Notes under the pieces: generated by a model
Databases searched by the model: none
The model's input: only the letters and a program-made list of their open reading frames with translations
What the model was told of the DNA's origin: nothing
From: Lantana camara
Taxonomy: Eukaryota > Streptophyta > Magnoliopsida > Lamiales > Verbenaceae
NCBI GenBank assembly: GCA_037501455.1
Contig: CM074864.1
Span: 27,646,001-27,710,000, forward strand
Direction of reading: 5' to 3'
DNA: 64,000 nt
Program-made: the position numbers and the translations under genes
Shown: positions 35,395-48,087 of the stretch, piece by piece
Layout of the letters: each line of letters starts with the position of its first letter
How positions within the stretch are numbered: the stretch's first letter is position 1

Positions 35395-35475
35395 GTGTGT
35401 GTGTGTGTGCATACCGTGTGTGTGTGTGTGTTCGTGCATGGTGTGTGTGTGTACCGTGTGTGTGGGTGTGTGTGT
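35395..35475. repeat. GT-rich microsatellite, E 5' LTR
   Basis: Imperfect (GT)n broken by ACCGTG and CATGG, followed by TTTGACCCGACCC. The counterpart at 45819-45900 is shorter and more interrupted. Confidence 0.85.
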
Positions 35476-36650
35476 ATAGTAAGGGTTTGACCCGACCCTT
35501 TGACCCGACATGTGAATAGTAACCGTGAATAGTAACCATGAATAGTAATCTGGAATAGTACTTTTGAATAGTGCTTTTGAATAGTAAAAATGAAATAAAA
35601 CTTATGCTTTCTTAATAGACATTTGCACCTAGGGTTTCCATATCCAGGGTCTAAAATGTGTTTTCAAAATGTGTTTTCTTTCGTGGACTTGTTTTATAAC
35701 TTAAGGTTTGCGATAGGATTCATAATTTGACTAAAGCTTACTCGGTTATAGTAAGATCATAGTCTAACGTTAAGAGTAACTCACTTTGACGTACTCCTTT
35801 GTGTGTTACCTTTCTTGAATACCTTAAATGGTATTACTCTCTTGTGTTACATGTTCCTTACATGTTCCTTGTTCATTGTTTCATGCATTTCATATGCATC
35901 TTGGTTAGTAGTGGGTCTTAGTTCTTAAGCTCACTCTAGTACACCACCTACAGGAGTTAAAGTTGAGCACTGGGATCCCCAGGGCACCGCATAGTCTGTC
36001 TACCTGCCTTTTGTTACTATTAGGTGAGGTGAAGTTATAAATGTTTTCCAACTAGAACCACGATTATACTATCGAATCATATGTTTTGAAATTCAAAGCT
36101 AAACCTCGTTTTCAACTATCCCTTATATCGGGACATTCTCTTGAAAAGATCATTCATACTTTAATAGTATACCTTCATCTACAACACATGTTTTCTAAAG
36201 TTCTGCATTCTTGTTCAAAGACAGTTACATGTTCTGCATATGTTTCAAAGTACAATTTTACAGACAGTTTCACATGTTTTCAGACAGAATCATATGTTTT
36301 ACAGACAGCATCATATGTTACAGTTACAGTTTCACATGTTATAGTTAGCATACTGGAGTGATACTCTGGTCACTGCTAATCTTAAATGCAAGCATACAGT
36401 TTACAGTTTGGGCCCGACGGTTATGCGTGGAGGTGATGCTCGGGAGGTGAGCGCCAACGACATCACCAATACCGGCCGCCACACTTAGACTATTGATACC
36501 GACTTTTAACAGGAGGTTTGTTAAGTCAGGACAATCTGTCTGGGAACGGACAACAAATCTGTTCCCATTACATGTTTACAGGTCGCCTAGGGATAGCTAC
36601 CTGAAGTGACAACCGGTGGAGGATGGTGCATGTTTGTATGTGTTGGTAAG

Positions 36651-36800
36651 AGTTGTTGTTGACCTTGGTCCAATAGTCTACTGTGTGCGGAGTTGTTGTT
36701 GATCTTGGTCCAATGCTCTACTTTATGTGGAGTTATTGTTGATCTTGGTCCGATACTCTACTATACGTGGAATTATTGTTGATCCTGGTCCGATGCTCAA
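36651..36800 (+). repeat. 40-bp tandem repeat, E 5' LTR
   Basis: Four units at an exact 40-base period around GTTGTTGATCTTGGTCCAAT (starts of GAYCYTGGTC at 36661, 36701, 36741, 36781). Copied at 47063-47212 in the 3' LTR. Confidence 0.88.
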
Positions 36801-37676
36801 CCATATCATGTTTTCTGGAGTAAGGATGGAGGAGCCTAGCTTGCGGGCAAAATTCTATTTCATAAAGGATGGTTCATATCTGGAAAAGTTCACTTTACCC
36901 TTATCCCGTTTTATGAAAGAACTATGAACCATCAACAGCATATGTGTGCGCGTGTGATAGTAGTCATGAAAATGTTTTATAACGTGCATTCTTTTACAGC
37001 ATCACATCCAAAGAATTATATCAACTGAACTTGTTTCAAGTTCTTCTTTAAAGCATTGCATTAACAGTTCTAAACTTTACTTCAAGTTCTTTATCACTCA
37101 GCACTTTCTTTAAAGTATTCCCTCACTTAGTCCTTTTAATACCTCTCCCGTTTTCTTGCCTCGTGGTTTCAGGTCTTGCAGCCGCAGTCTAGAGGTATCT
37201 TGAAGCTCTAGATTGTCATTTTTGTTTCAGTCAGGACTTAGTATTGCTTCCTTTTTGTGTCCTGCATATGTTTTATGGCTGCATCACTTTATACTTCTGT
37301 ATATGTTTCTGAATACTTGAGTATCTTTGTTATACTCTTTCTGCTACTCTTTTACCGATACATTAAACTCTGCTATATCGGTACTTATATGTGAATCTGT
37401 TACATGTTCTGATATGCCGAGTCTATCTTACACGATCAATATGTTCTTGCTTGATACATGCCATCACGCACATGTTTTTGAAAAGTTTTAAAATACTCTG
37501 ATTTTCTGCTGCATAGCCACTTCGTTTACATGTATAGTTCTGAGATAGACAGCCGTTCACTGCAGTATTTCTTGAGTGATGGCTCACACCATTACTTGGG
37601 AGGTGCTTCATTGCGGGGGTTGAGACGCCGCTCTCCTCTTGTTCTGGTGCGGGTGGGGGGCGTTACAGCCCTGAGG

Positions 37677-37688
37677 TGGTATCAGAGC
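37677..37688 (+). other. Primer binding site, element E
   Basis: TGGTATCAGAGC, 9 bases after the LTR end. Confidence 0.94.
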
Positions 37689-37855
37689 ATCGGGTTAAGT
37701 AAGAAGAGACTTAACCTAGATTGCTCTCATGTTGCATCATGGATTGTTCACGCATTGCATCCAGGATCATTCTCGTATTGCATCGAGACAGGATATTTGG
37801 GGATTGCATGGTTCTGTTATCTGGATTTCATATCTGTGGTATCTTCTATAGAGCT

Positions 37856-38536
37856 ATGGCAGTTCAGCCACACCAGGATCCTAATCAGTAGATGGATGAG
37901 GCTTTCTTTGAGCAGTTTGAGGCCCCGCGTACTGTGGCAGTTTCTCGCCGTGGAGGCACTCGTTTCTACACCTGGCGCAGGTCTAGGAACAGTGGCAGGC
38001 CTGGGTCTTCCTATCCTAACAGAGTTGTGCACTATCTCGAGTCTGAGAGAGATGGTTACTTTCAAGAGTATCAGAGGACCCGTGAGGTCAGGTTGGAGTC
38101 GATGCGCTATCAGGATCAGTCACTGCAGTACCAGATTGATAGGGACATCGCTCGTGAGCATGCTGCAGAGATGACTCATCTTGCTGATCAGAGGGCTGCT
38201 CGTATTACTGAGCTGGAGGCAGATCTTTTGCAGATGACTATTGATCGTGACACCTCTATGGAGCGTCACCAGCACTACCGTGCCCGCGTGAGAGCTCACC
38301 TGTATGATACCTATCACTTATCCGATGAGCAGGCAGTTGGGGAGGTTGAGGGTCAGGATGTCAGTCAGGCTTCTCAGGAGCCCGAGCCTATGAAGGAGCA
38401 GTCGGATGGAGGCGATGGAGGATCTGATGATGATGATGATGGCGGAGATGAGCCAGCAGGACACGGACAGGGTGAGGTCATTGCTGTTTCTGATGACACC
38501 ACCAGGGGTTCTTTGGACCACAGTTATCAGGGTTGA
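37856..38536 (+). pseudogene. Extra open frame upstream of gag in element E
   Basis: A frame from ATG 37856 (MAVQPHQDPNQ) to TGA at 38534, about 226 codons with one TAG at 37889; the part from 37892 is open for 214 codons. It is rich in Arg, Glu and Gln in the middle (REVRLESMRYQDQSLQYQ, RAARITELEADLLQMTIDRD), which suggests a coiled coil. It ends in an acidic Asp/Gly stretch (GGDGGSDDDDDGGDEP). I do not recognise a family. It lies between PBS and gag, where chromoviruses usually have only leader. Its length is well beyond chance here. It may be an accessory protein or an N-terminal relic. The 800 bases from 38537 to 39342 hold no clear gene. Confidence 0.55.
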
Positions 38537-39342
38537 TTGCTGATAGGAGGTTTTCTGTATATAGTACTGATGCATATATACTATCTATGGATGGCGGACG
38601 TATAGCCGGGACAGTTCAGGACTGACTTTTGGATGAGGGGATGTATAGCTATGGTAGATGATCCCCGACTTTTGGCACCACGGATGACGGTTCAGATGAC
38701 TTGGTACCTACTAGGTTATTTTCAGCAGGGTTGGACGGATTGGTAAGGCCTGTAAGGGAGTCAACTCGATATTATCGGGTCCTCCCCATTTTGAATTAAT
38801 ACTATTAACATGTGGCCTGTAGTAAATTTTACCAAACCTTGCACAGTTATAACACTTTCGGCTTTATGTTGGATATCTGTTTACTGCTTTCCATAACTGT
38901 CATTGCATGAGTCTTAGAGTTGCTTCAAGATACCATTAGGACCATTGATAGGATCATGCCATTTCATTTATTGATAGCATGCTGATATTCTTGTTGTTGG
39001 ATATGTTGATCATACTTCTGATCATGTTACAGTTCTTGTTGATATGACAGTACACGTTCTGTTCCCGTTTATATGTTGATCACATTTTGGGATATGTTGT
39101 ACATGTTTCTGATATGTTGATATGTTACCCGAGCTTCTGTTCCTGTTTATATGTTGTCTGATAGTTGTTTCTGATTACATGATATGTTGGAATCTTTTCT
39201 GATATGTTGATATGGGAATGTGTTGTTCTCATACTTATATGTGACTACGTGGGAATGTGAATACGTGGTTACGGATTCTGTGAATCATTATATGTCATGC
39301 ATCGAATATATGTATCTGAATGCTTACGAATTCAGTAATAAC

Positions 39343-40440
39343 ATGCCACCGAGAAGAGCACCCCGGAATCGTGTACCACCACTGCCACCCCAAAGAGATG
39401 TCACGCCACCCCAAAGAGATGTCACGCCACCCCCTGAACGGGAAAGAACTCCAGAATTAAAGGATGTGCTAGGATAATTTATGAGGGCTTGTGCACCGAG
39501 AGATAATCCTCCTAATGAAAGGTCACTGGAGAAATTTCTGAGGATGAATCCACCTAAGTTCTATGGAGAACCGAACGACATAAAGGCTGAGAATTGGATT
39601 ACAAGTCTTGAGAAGATTTTCGAGGCTATGGAGATTTACCCAGAGGATCGTGAACGAGTTCGGTATGCTACTTTTCTTATGGAAGGAGCTGCATACAATT
39701 GGTGGAAGCACGTTCAGCATATGTGGAATGAGGATAATGTTGAAGGAAGTTGGGATGAGTTTATCAGAGAGTTTCAGCAGAAGTACACGCCTCAAGTGAC
39801 TCGTGATGCATGAGAGGCTGAGTTTATGAGCTTGGTTCAGGGAACAATGAATCTGATGGAGTATGAGGCTAGGTTTGTGAGGCTGATCAAGTATGCGCCT
39901 CATATTCTGACTGATGAGCATCGCAAGACGAAAAGGTTTATCGATGGACTGAAGCCCGAACTTCGATTGACACTTGCTTCTTTGGACATAGAAACCTACA
40001 ATCGTGCTGTTGATAGAGCGCTAAGGGCTGAAGCTGCACACAAGGAGATCAAGATAACTACTGCACGTCAAGGACCTTCTAACCCTAAGCCTTATCAAGG
40101 GAATAAGCGACCATCCGGATCTTTTCTCCAAGGAACTGGAAAGAGGCCAATGGTAACACCATAGCGTCAGCAGCAGAACGCTCCACCGAAACAGCAAGCA
40201 CAGAAGCAGAAAGCGCCACAGTAGCACCAGAGGGCGCCACAACCGCAGAGAGCACCTCAGCCAGGTCCAGAGGAAATTGTTTGTCGATATTGTCGCCGAA
40301 CGGGACACACTGAGGAGAACTGTCGTAAGAAAGCTGGACAGTGTTTCGCGTGTGGTTCCCCTGAGCATCAGATGGATAGTTGCCCGCACAAGATCAGGAT
40401 ATTTGGGGTCCAGGATAAAGGAAAAGGCTTGGTGGGTACG
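39343..40440 (+). pseudogene. gag: Element E gag with two CCHC knuckles, disrupted
   Basis: Begins MPPRRAPRNRVPPLPP at 39343. It has a repeated RDVTPPQ segment, then FLRMNPPKFYGEPNDIKAE, NWITSLEKIFEAMEI, FLMEGAAYNWWKHV, EFIREFQQKYTP, LMEYEARFVRLIKYAPHI and FIDGLKPELRLTLA. Knuckles: [14 protein letters not shown] (40282-40323) and [14 protein letters not shown] (40342-40383). In-frame stops are TAA 39475, TGA 39811, TAG 40162 and TAG 40222. All other codons stay in a single frame that runs on into protease with no gag stop, so Gag and Pol form one continuous frame as in other chromoviruses. At least three of the four stops look like C-to-T changes. Confidence 0.9.
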
Positions 40441-43400
40441 ACGAACAAACCGGTGGTCAGAGGCAGAGCTTATGCTTTGGATGGTAAGGAGGAGGTTGAT
40501 CCTTCATCTGTTGTGGAAGGTATTGTGTACATTCTTAACACGCCAGTTAAGGTCTTGTATGACCCTGGTGCTACGCATTCATTTGTTGCATCTAAATTAT
40601 GTGCGCATTTACAGTTTCCACTTGAATACTTGCCATATAAATTTGAAGTGAGTTCTCCTTTGGGAACTTGCCTTGTTACGGATCAAGTATATAAACGCTG
40701 CCCTATATGTATTGGTACCCGTTGTTATCCGACGGATTTGATTGAATTACCGATGACAAGATACGACGTTATACTTGGTATGGATTGGTTGTCTAAGTAC
40801 CGAGCTAAGTTGGATTGTTACAAGAAAGAGATCATCTTGGAAGAAGATGAAAGTCGGACATCAGAAGAGAAAGTTGAGAAGTTATCAGTGATTTCTTCGA
40901 TGGAAGCTAAGAAGTTGATTCAGAAAGAAGCTGGCGGATTTGTTGCTTATCTTCTGAATAGACCGAAAGATCAACTTAAGATCGAAGAAGTGGAAGTGGT
41001 GAACGAGTTCCTAGATGTGTTTCCTGAGCATTTGGATTCGTTACCTCCTGACCGAGAGTTGGAGTTTACGATAGAAACGATATCAGGAGCTGATCCGTAC
41101 TCCAAGACACCTTATAGAATGGCACCAGCTGAATTGGAAGAACTGAGGAAGCAATTGGACGAACTGATTGAGTCTGGATATGTTCGACCGAGCACATCGC
41201 CGTGGGGAGCACCTGTGCTTTTTGTTAAGAAGAAGGATGGATCATTGCGTTTATGCATTGACTATCGGGAGCTGAACAGGATGACAATCAAGAATAAGTA
41301 CCCTCTCCCTCGTATCGAAGAGCTGTTCGATATACTTCAAGGATCGAAGGTCTACTCCAAGTTAGATCTTAGACAAGGGTATTATCAATTGAAGATTAGG
41401 GAAGCAGATATTCCGAAGACTGCTTTCAACAACCGATACGGACATTATGAGTTTGTGGTAATGCCATTTGGTTTGACGAACGCACCAGCTGCATTCATGG
41501 ATATGATGCACCGTATATTTAAGTCGTTTCTCGACAAGTTTGTAGTGATCTTCATCGACGATATCTTGGTATTTTCGAAGACACCAGAGGAACATGCTGA
41601 GCATCTTCGAATCGTGTTACGCACTTTGCTGGATCACAAGCTATATGAAAAGTTCAGCAAATGTGAGTTCTGGCTTGAGAGAGTTACGTTTCTCGGATAT
41701 ATCATATCAGGATCTGGAATCGAAGTAGATCCCTCGAAGATCGAAACGATTATGGATTGGAAGTCACCGAAGAATCCTTCAGAAGTGAAGAGTTTTCTGG
41801 GATTAGCTGGTTACTACCGAAGGTTTGTCAAAGATTTCTCGAAGATAGCTACACCTCTCACTAAGTTGACAAAGAAAGAAGGGAAGTTCGAATGGACTGA
41901 GAAGTGTGAGCAAAGTTTTCAAAGATTGAAAGAGATGCTAACAACTGCACCCGTGTTAGCATTACCGGAAGGAAGAAAAGGTTATACTGTTTACACCGAT
42001 GCTTCGAAAGAAGGACTAAGAGGAGTTTTGATGCAGAATGGAAAAGTGATTGCGTATGCATCAAGGAAACTCAAAACACATGAAGTTAACTACCCCGACA
42101 CATGATTTGGAGTTAGCAGCGATAATTTTTGCTCTGGGAAAGTGGAGACATTACCTGTATGGAGTTACGTTTGAGATCTTTACTGATCATAAGAGCCCGC
42201 GATATCTATTCACTCAGAAGGAGTTGAATATGCGACAGAGGAGATGGATGGAATTTCTGGAAGACTACGATTGCATTATTCAATACCATCCAGGAAAGGC
42301 GAATGTTGTAGCCGATGCACTAAGCAGGAAAGTTCATTTGGCACAGATTTCTGCCAACCCAGAGGTTGATCAAAGAGAAAGAATGGAGGTGATAACTAAA
42401 GCTCGAATTGGGAACGTTGTGATGATATCACCATTGAAAGAGCAAGTGTTGGAAGCTCAGAAGAACGATGAGTGGATCAAGAAATGTCTCGAATCTAAGG
42501 AGAAGGATGATGAGACTAAGTTCAAGGTTGATGAACATGGAATATTGAGGTATAAAGGTCGAATATGCGTGCCAACTGTTTTGAGGAAAGAGATTCTCGA
42601 CGAAGCGCATAAGACTAAGTACACGATACATCCCGGAGGTACTAAGATGTATCAAGATGTTAAGACGCAATTCTGGTGGAATGGAATGAAGAGAGACATA
42701 GCCAACTATGTCAAGAAGTGTTTAACTTGTCAGAAAGTTAAAGCTGAGCACCAGAAGCCGAGTGGGAAGTTGCAACCATTACCAATTCCGACTTGGAAGT
42801 GAGAGCAAATCACGATGGATTTTGTCACTTGATTACCCAAAGTCAGAGGAGGACAAGATAGTATCTGGGTGATCATTGATCGATTGACAAAGTCAGCACG
42901 CTTTTTGCCAGTGAAGACAACGGATAAGGTTAGCACGTTGGCAAAGCTGTATCAACAAAAGATTGTTAGACTACATGGAGTTCCAAACAGTATAGTGTCG
43001 GACAGAGATCCGAAATTCACGTCGCAATTATGGAAAGAAATTCAGACTTTGATGGGGACGAAGTTGAACTTCAGTACTGCAGCACATACTCAGACGGATG
43101 GACAATCAGAAAGGATGATTAAGTACTTGGAAGATATGCTAAGAGCTTGCGATTTGGACTTCCAGGAAAGTTGGAAAGAGTGTTTACCTCTTGTGGAGTT
43201 TGCATACAATAATAGTTATCAAGCTTCTATTAAAGCTGCTCCATACGAAGCTCTGTATGGAAGGAAATGTAGATCCCCGTTGTACTGGGATTTGGATGAA
43301 GCGAGATGTACTGAGGAAGGACAGATCAGAGTAAATTCAGCTAAGTGGATAAGAGAAGCGACAGAAAAGATTCAGATCATTCGCCAGAGCATGAAAGCTG

Positions 43401-43987
43401 CCCAGGACCGGCAGAAGAGTTATGCTGATCGACGAAGAAGGGATTTGGAATTTGCAGTGGGCGAAAAGGTATTTCTGAAGGTATCACCAAGCAAAGGGTT
43501 TTCCCGAATTGGGAAAGGAGGAAAGCTAAACCCAAGATATGTTGGACCGTATGAGATACTGGAGAGAGTCGGACCGACTGCTTATAGATTGGATTTGCCT
43601 GTAGGTCTAACAGGAATCCACAACGTATTTCATGTATCTCAGCTTCGCAAGTGTTTCTCGGATGAGACAGAGGTTGTTCCGGTAGAGCAGATACCGTTAG
43701 AACCGGATTTGACTTATGTTTTGAAGCCCGCTAAGATTCTTGATAAGAAGTTTCAAGAGCTGAGGAATAGGAAGATTCCTTTGGTTAACGTCCTTTGGAA
43801 GGGACATGGGACAGAAGAGGCAACCTGGGAGACAGAAGAGAAAATGCAGAAGCATCACCCCGAGTTGTTTGCGGTTACAGCGGAAGAATCTGAGGACAGA
43901 TTCTCTTTAAGGAGGGGTGATTGTAACAGCCCAAAACAGGGCCTGGATGAAAACAGTATGTTAAGGGCATTGGTAAAGCGTTTATAG
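40441..43987 (+). pseudogene. pol: Element E pol: PR-RT-RNaseH-IN-chromodomain, nearly intact
   Basis: Protease [11 protein letters not shown] and DVILGMDWL (about 40555-40790). RT with [49 protein letters not shown] and catalytic FIDDILVFS (Asp pair at 41557-41562). RNase [12 protein letters not shown] and [14 protein letters not shown]. Integrase zinc region [17 protein letters not shown], core TMDFVT, SDRDPKF, GQSERMIKYLEDML. C-terminal chromodomain about 43700-43870 (KILDKKFQELRNRKIP, LWKGHGTEEATWE). Lesions: an extra C in a run at 42096-42099 shifts the frame, and TGA at 42800 and 42830 lie in the integrase core. The frame has no stop before the 3' LTR: it crosses the PPT and ends at 43987, 66 bases into the LTR. 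Confidence 0.92.
43886..43920 (+). other. Element E pre-PPT hairpin and PPT
   Basis: GAATCTGAGGACAGATTC forms a 7-bp stem with loop AGGA, then AAGGAGGGGTGA before the LTR at 43922. Compared with GAATCCG/CGGATTC in A and D, a base on each arm has changed so that pairing is kept. It lies within the pol frame. Confidence 0.85.
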
Positions 43988-46900
43988 ACCGTGATCCAAC
44001 TTTTTGAATCATCATGCATTGCATTCTTACATGAACTTTGTGCTCGTATATGATCTGACATGCTTTAAGGGGGAATTCTTGACCTTTGATTCAGTTTACT
44101 ATTCATAACTCGAGCCTACCTTGTTCATAATGCTACTCGAACCCTAGAAGTTCATCACACATGTTTCCCAATCGCTTGAACTTGTTTCCCGAGCTCAGAA
44201 AGTCTTTCTTGAGCCATAAGGGTATTTTTGGAACTTACCGACCAAAGTTACTATTCATCAAAAAACGAGCTTTTGATTCTGATACCTTTTCCTACCCAAG
44301 TTACAGTCGAATCGATCCTTGAGTCGAGACGAGTATTTTGAAATCACTCTTGGCTTGGAAATCCATTCTGGAACTTTGTTTTATTGAAAACGTTTTTGAA
44401 AACCCTAGTTTACTATTCCTTTTACGAACGGTTTTCATTCGGAAAATGTTTTCTCTTCGGATTTGCACTACTTGAGCTATTTCAAGATTTTTGATATGTT
44501 TTACAACTCTTGATTCAAACCCTAGCTTGAAATTTTGAAGCGCACGCTTGTACGTGAGAATTCACTATTCATCCTACGTTTTCAATTTTTTAACGGTAAA
44601 ACGTTTTATAGTCGATTTTGGACTCAAAACGCTTCTCGATTTATTTCTTGAATTTTGGAAGCAATCCGGACTTGAAAATCATTCTAGAAAGTCGTTTTTC
44701 ACTCGTGTTGAGTTTCGAGCTCAAAACTTTTATTCACTAAAACTAATGTATCTTTCAAACGGTAAATCCGATTTCGACGAATGAATATGCGTTTCGAAGC
44801 TAATTTTCTTGACGTCGGAATGGTTATACTTCCAGCCACTTATTCTGGAGTCTTGGGCAACAAAATTACAGAAATACCCCCAGCAGTCCCATTTTACCTT
44901 AATAATCCCTAAAGCTTCTAGAAGATACAAGTGGATGAACTCTTGTTTTGCTCTCCTACCCTTAAGCCATCTCTATTTGCAAGGTGAGGGGCTTCTTCAC
45001 AACTATAAATACCCCTCCCATGGCATTTCATTCCTTGCTCAATGTTGTGTTGACAACACCCTTTCTTCTCTCCCTCTCCCCCTATTTGCCGTCGGCCACC
45101 CCCCTGTAGCTACGTTAGTTTGTTTTGTTTTTATGTTATGTTTAGTTTAGTTTATGTTTTATGTTATGGTATATTTATATTATGTTTAGGTTGGGTCTTA
45201 GGGTCTTCCCTAAGCCATATAGGATTTTATTTTATGCATTTATTATATAGTTTTCATGATATGTTTGAATAGTTGTTTATATGTTTTAATTGTTTAGTAT
45301 ATGCTTGAATATGTTATGAATTGCTCTAGTATATGCTATGATCATGTGATATGGTTGCTATATTATGAGAATTGATGCATGATTATGGAGTTTAAATTAT
45401 GTTCATGCATGTTAGCTAATGGAATAGTGATTTACAATTAATTATGTCACAACTTGTTACATGTTGATATTGAATTAAATTGTTACATGTTACATGCCTA
45501 AAGGTTCATGATATATGATATGATATGATATGATATGATATGTGTTGTGACATGTTGTCACATGGTTATATGATTCTTGAATTATGGATTGAGCTTATGA
45601 TATGATATGGATTAATGGATTAGTACCTTGATCACATGTTATACACTTTAATAGTGTTACATGTTATAACCTAAGATAGATTAGTGTTTCATAACTTGAT
45701 CTTATGCCTTAATTGGATCTCTTAACCATAGGTTATACCTTTAACCTAGATCACTCTTGATTATTATAACATGGACTTGAAACTATAGGTTATAATAAAG
45801 ATCATAATTTAATTAGGGGGTGTGTGTGTGTGCATGCCGTGTGTGTGTGTGTGTTCGTGCATAGTGTGTATATGTACCGTGTGTATGGGTGTGTGTGTAT
45901 AGTAAGGGTTTGACCCGACCCTTTGACCCGACATGTAAATAGTAACCATGAATAGTAACCATGAATAGTAATTTGGAATAGTACTTTTGAATAGTGCTTT
46001 TGAATAGTAAAAATGAAATAAAACTTGTGCTTTCTTAATAGACATTTGCACCTAGGGTTTCCATATCCAGGGTCTAAAATGTGTTTTCAAAATTTGTTTT
46101 CTTTCGTGGACTTGTTTTATAACTTAAGGTTTGCGATAGGATTCATAATTTGACTAAAGCTTACTCGGTTATAGTAAGATCATAGTCTAACGTTAAGAGT
46201 AACTCACTTTGACGTACTCCTTTGTGTGTTACCTTTCTTGAATACCTTAAATGGTATTACTCTCTTGTGTTACATGTTCCTTGTTCATTGTTTCATGCAT
46301 TTCATATGCATCTTGGTTAGTAGTGGGTCTTAGTTCTTAAGCTCACTCTAGTACACCACCTACAGGAGTTAAAGTTGAGCACTGGGATCCCTAGGGCACC
46401 GCATAATCTGTCTACCTGCCTTTTGTTACTATTAGGGGAGGTGAAGTTATAAATGTTTTCCAACTGGAACCACGATTATACTATCGAATAATATGTTTTG
46501 AAATTCAAAGCTAAACCTCGATTTGAACTATCCCTTATATCGGGACATTCTCTTGAAAAGATCATTCATACTTTAATAGCATACCTTGATCTACAGCACA
46601 TGTTTTCTAAAGTTCTGCATTCTTGTTCAAAGACAGTTACATGTTCTACATATGTTTCAAAGTACAGTTTTACAGACAGTTTCACATGTTTTCAGACAGA
46701 ATCATATGTTTTACAAACAGCATCATATGTTACAGTTACAGTTTCACATGTTATAGTTAGCATACTGGAGTGATACTCTAGTCACTGCTAATCTTAAATG
46801 CAAGCATACAGTTTACAGTTTAGGCCCGGCGGTTATGCGTGGAGGTGATGCTCGGGAGGTGAGCGCCAACGACATCACCAATACCGGCCGCCACACTTAG

Positions 46901-48082
46901 ACTATTGACACCGACTTTTAACAGGAGGTTTGTTAAGTCAGGACAATATGTCTGGGAACGGATAGCAAATCTGTTCCCATTACATGTTTACAGGTCGCCT
47001 AGGGCTAGCTACCCGAAGTGACAACCGGTGGAGGATGGTGCATGTTTGTATGTGTTGGTAAGAGTTGTTGTTGACCTTGGTCCAATAGTCTACTGTGTGC
47101 GGAGTTGTTGTTGATCTTGGTCCAATGCTGTACTTTATGTGGAGTTATTGTTGATCTTGGTCCGATACTCTACTATACGTGGAATTATTGTTGATCCTGG
47201 TCCGATGCTCAACCAAATCATGTTTTCTGGAGTAAGGATGGAGGAGCCTAGCTTGCGGGCAAAATTATGTTTCATAAACGATGGTTCATATCTGGAAAAG
47301 TTCACTTTACCCTTATCCCGTTTTATGAAAGAACTATGAACCATCAACAGCATATGTGTGCGCGTGTGATAGCATTCATGAAAATTGTTTATAACGTGCA
47401 TTCTTTTACAGCATCACATCCAAAGAATTTTATCAACCGAACTTGTTTCAAGTTCTTCTTTAAAGCATTGCATTAACAGTTCTAAACTTTACTTCAAGTT
47501 CTTTATCACTCAGCACTTTCTTTAAAGTATTCCCTCACTTAGTCCATTTGACTAATACCTCTCCCGTTTTCTTGCCTCGTGGTTTCAGGTCTTGCAGCCG
47601 CAGTCTAGAGGTATCTTGAAGCTCTAGATTGTCATTTTTGTTTCAGTCAGGACTTAGTATTACTTCCTTTTTGTGTCCTGCATATGTTTTATGGCTGCAT
47701 CACTTTATACTTCTGTATATGTTTCTGAATACTTGAGTATCTTTGTTATACTCTTTCTGCTACTCTGTTACCGATACATTGAACTCTGCTATATCGGTAC
47801 TTATATGTGAATCTGTTACATGTTCTGATATGCCGAGTCTCTCTTACACGATCAATATGTTCTTGCTTGATACATGCCATCACGCACATGTTTTTGAAAA
47901 GTTTTAAAATACTCTGATTTTCCGCTGCATAGCCACATCGTTTACATGTATAGTTATGAGATAGACAGCCGTTCGCTGGAGTATTTCTTGAGTGATGGCT
48001 CACACCATTACTTGAGAGGTGCTTCAGTGCGGGGGTTGAGATGCCGCTCTCCTCTTGTTCTGGTACGGGTGGGGGCATTACA
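43922..48082 (+). repeat. Element E 3' LTR
   Basis: A near copy of 33505-37667. It lacks a duplicated TTACATGTTCC unit near 35858 and has a shorter GT tract. A TATA box CTATAAATACC is at 45003-45013. Confidence 0.94.
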
Positions 48083-48087
48083 GAAAG

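Larger units (their letters stand above)
33505..37667 (+). repeat. Element E 5' LTR (4.16 kb)
   Basis: Unlike the other LTRs it has a clear TATA box (34586) about 1.08 kb in, so roughly 3 kb of LTR would lie in the transcript leader. It holds a GT-rich tract 35395-35475, GAATAGTA repeats 35511-35585 and a 40-bp tandem array 36651-36800. No GC palindrome module is seen. A possible donor CTAG|GTTAGT at 34699 is lost in the 3' copy (CTACGTTAGT), so the splicing model is weak here. Confidence 0.93.
33505..48082 (+). mobile_element. Element E: full-length Tekay-like chromovirus with 4.2 kb LTRs
   Basis: LTRs are 33505-37667 and 43922-48082, internal region 6254 bases, target duplication GAAAG at 33500-33504 and 48083-48087. 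Both LTRs start TGTAACAGCCC; the left ends CGTTACA and the right CATTACA. In about the first 700 aligned bases I counted roughly a dozen LTR differences by eye, so the insertion is fairly young. Coding order: an extra upstream frame, gag, PR, RT, RNase H, IN, chromodomain, with several stops and one frameshift. It is the only near-complete autonomous structure in the window, but this copy is inactive. Confidence 0.95.

Noticed and set aside
37530..38174. 214-codon frame overlapping the E leader and the start of the upstream frame
   Set aside because: Out of frame with the better candidate at 37856, it spans the LTR end and PBS, and its composition is unlike a protein.
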